64,000 bases of DNA from Saccharina japonica (Eukaryota > Sar > Phaeophyceae > Laminariales > Laminariaceae): NCBI GenBank assembly GCA_008828725.1, contig MEHQ01000099.1:1-64000 (forward strand), in the 5' to 3' direction. Below the pieces are notes generated by a model. That model searched no databases. It was not told where the DNA came from and saw only the letters and a list, made by a program, of their open reading frames with translations. The position numbers were made by a program, and so were the translations under genes. Shown piece after piece: positions 53,602 through 64,000 of this stretch; position 1 is the first letter of the stretch, and the number at the start of each line of letters is the position of its first letter.

Positions 53602-64000
<10,399 letters not shown>

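Overview
This is eukaryotic nuclear DNA. Four protein genes are recognisable from exons joined by phase-consistent GT-AG introns. They sit in a sea of tandem repeats, microsatellites, homopolymer runs and small non-autonomous transposons. No prokaryotic operons, rRNA genes or CRISPR arrays were seen. The cysteine synthase gene carries an ASAFAP-like plastid-targeting motif (A/x-S-A-F-L-A-P), which points to a photosynthetic stramenopile (ochrophyte) with a secondary red plastid. A TTLL1 tubulin polyglutamylase gene points to an organism that builds flagella. The lineage call is an inference and the species is not identified.

Layout. 0-8.2 kb: a GATC-rich 27-bp satellite, then a plus-strand gene of unknown function (six proposed exons, 1414-8157). 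8.2-11.9 kb: gene-free, with MITEs of several families. 11.9-21.25 kb: minus-strand, plastid-type O-acetylserine (thiol)lyase, nine exons resolved (catalytic core and C-terminus complete; the signal-peptide exon lies upstream and was not found). 21.3-39 kb: gene-poor, with a GGGTA-type minisatellite, a nearly exact 1.06-kb duplication, a nested MITE, a 511-bp palindrome and a MULE-like element with a 9-bp target duplication. 39.2-45.7 kb: plus-strand gene for an RS/RG/G-rich protein ending in a SMAP-like domain split over two small exons. 45.7-53.6 kb: repeat-only. 53.6-63.7 kb (and beyond the window): minus-strand TTLL1, eight exons visible, N-terminus outside the window. Genes 1 and 2 converge, as do genes 3 and 4.

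The most unusual signal concerns the introns. In OASTL, TTLL1 and gene 1, at least seven exons have degenerate copies of their own end, usually the donor side and often with the GT kept, lying in the adjacent intron next to or inside an intron-private tandem repeat. It looks as if intron satellites grow by tandem duplication that starts across the exon-intron junction and leaves exon fossils. A second unusual signal is a SINE-like family of two subtypes with a shared end followed by an oligo(C) tract. A third is a strongly enriched palindromic word, TACCWGGTA, whose full 16-bp palindrome occurs both intact and split by a MITE.

The four genes show no evident functional link: plastid cysteine synthesis, axonemal tubulin modification, a probable RNA-binding or splicing-related protein, and an unknown acidic protein. 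All splice sites were read by eye with no transcript data. Repeat boundaries are approximate unless terminal repeats are described.
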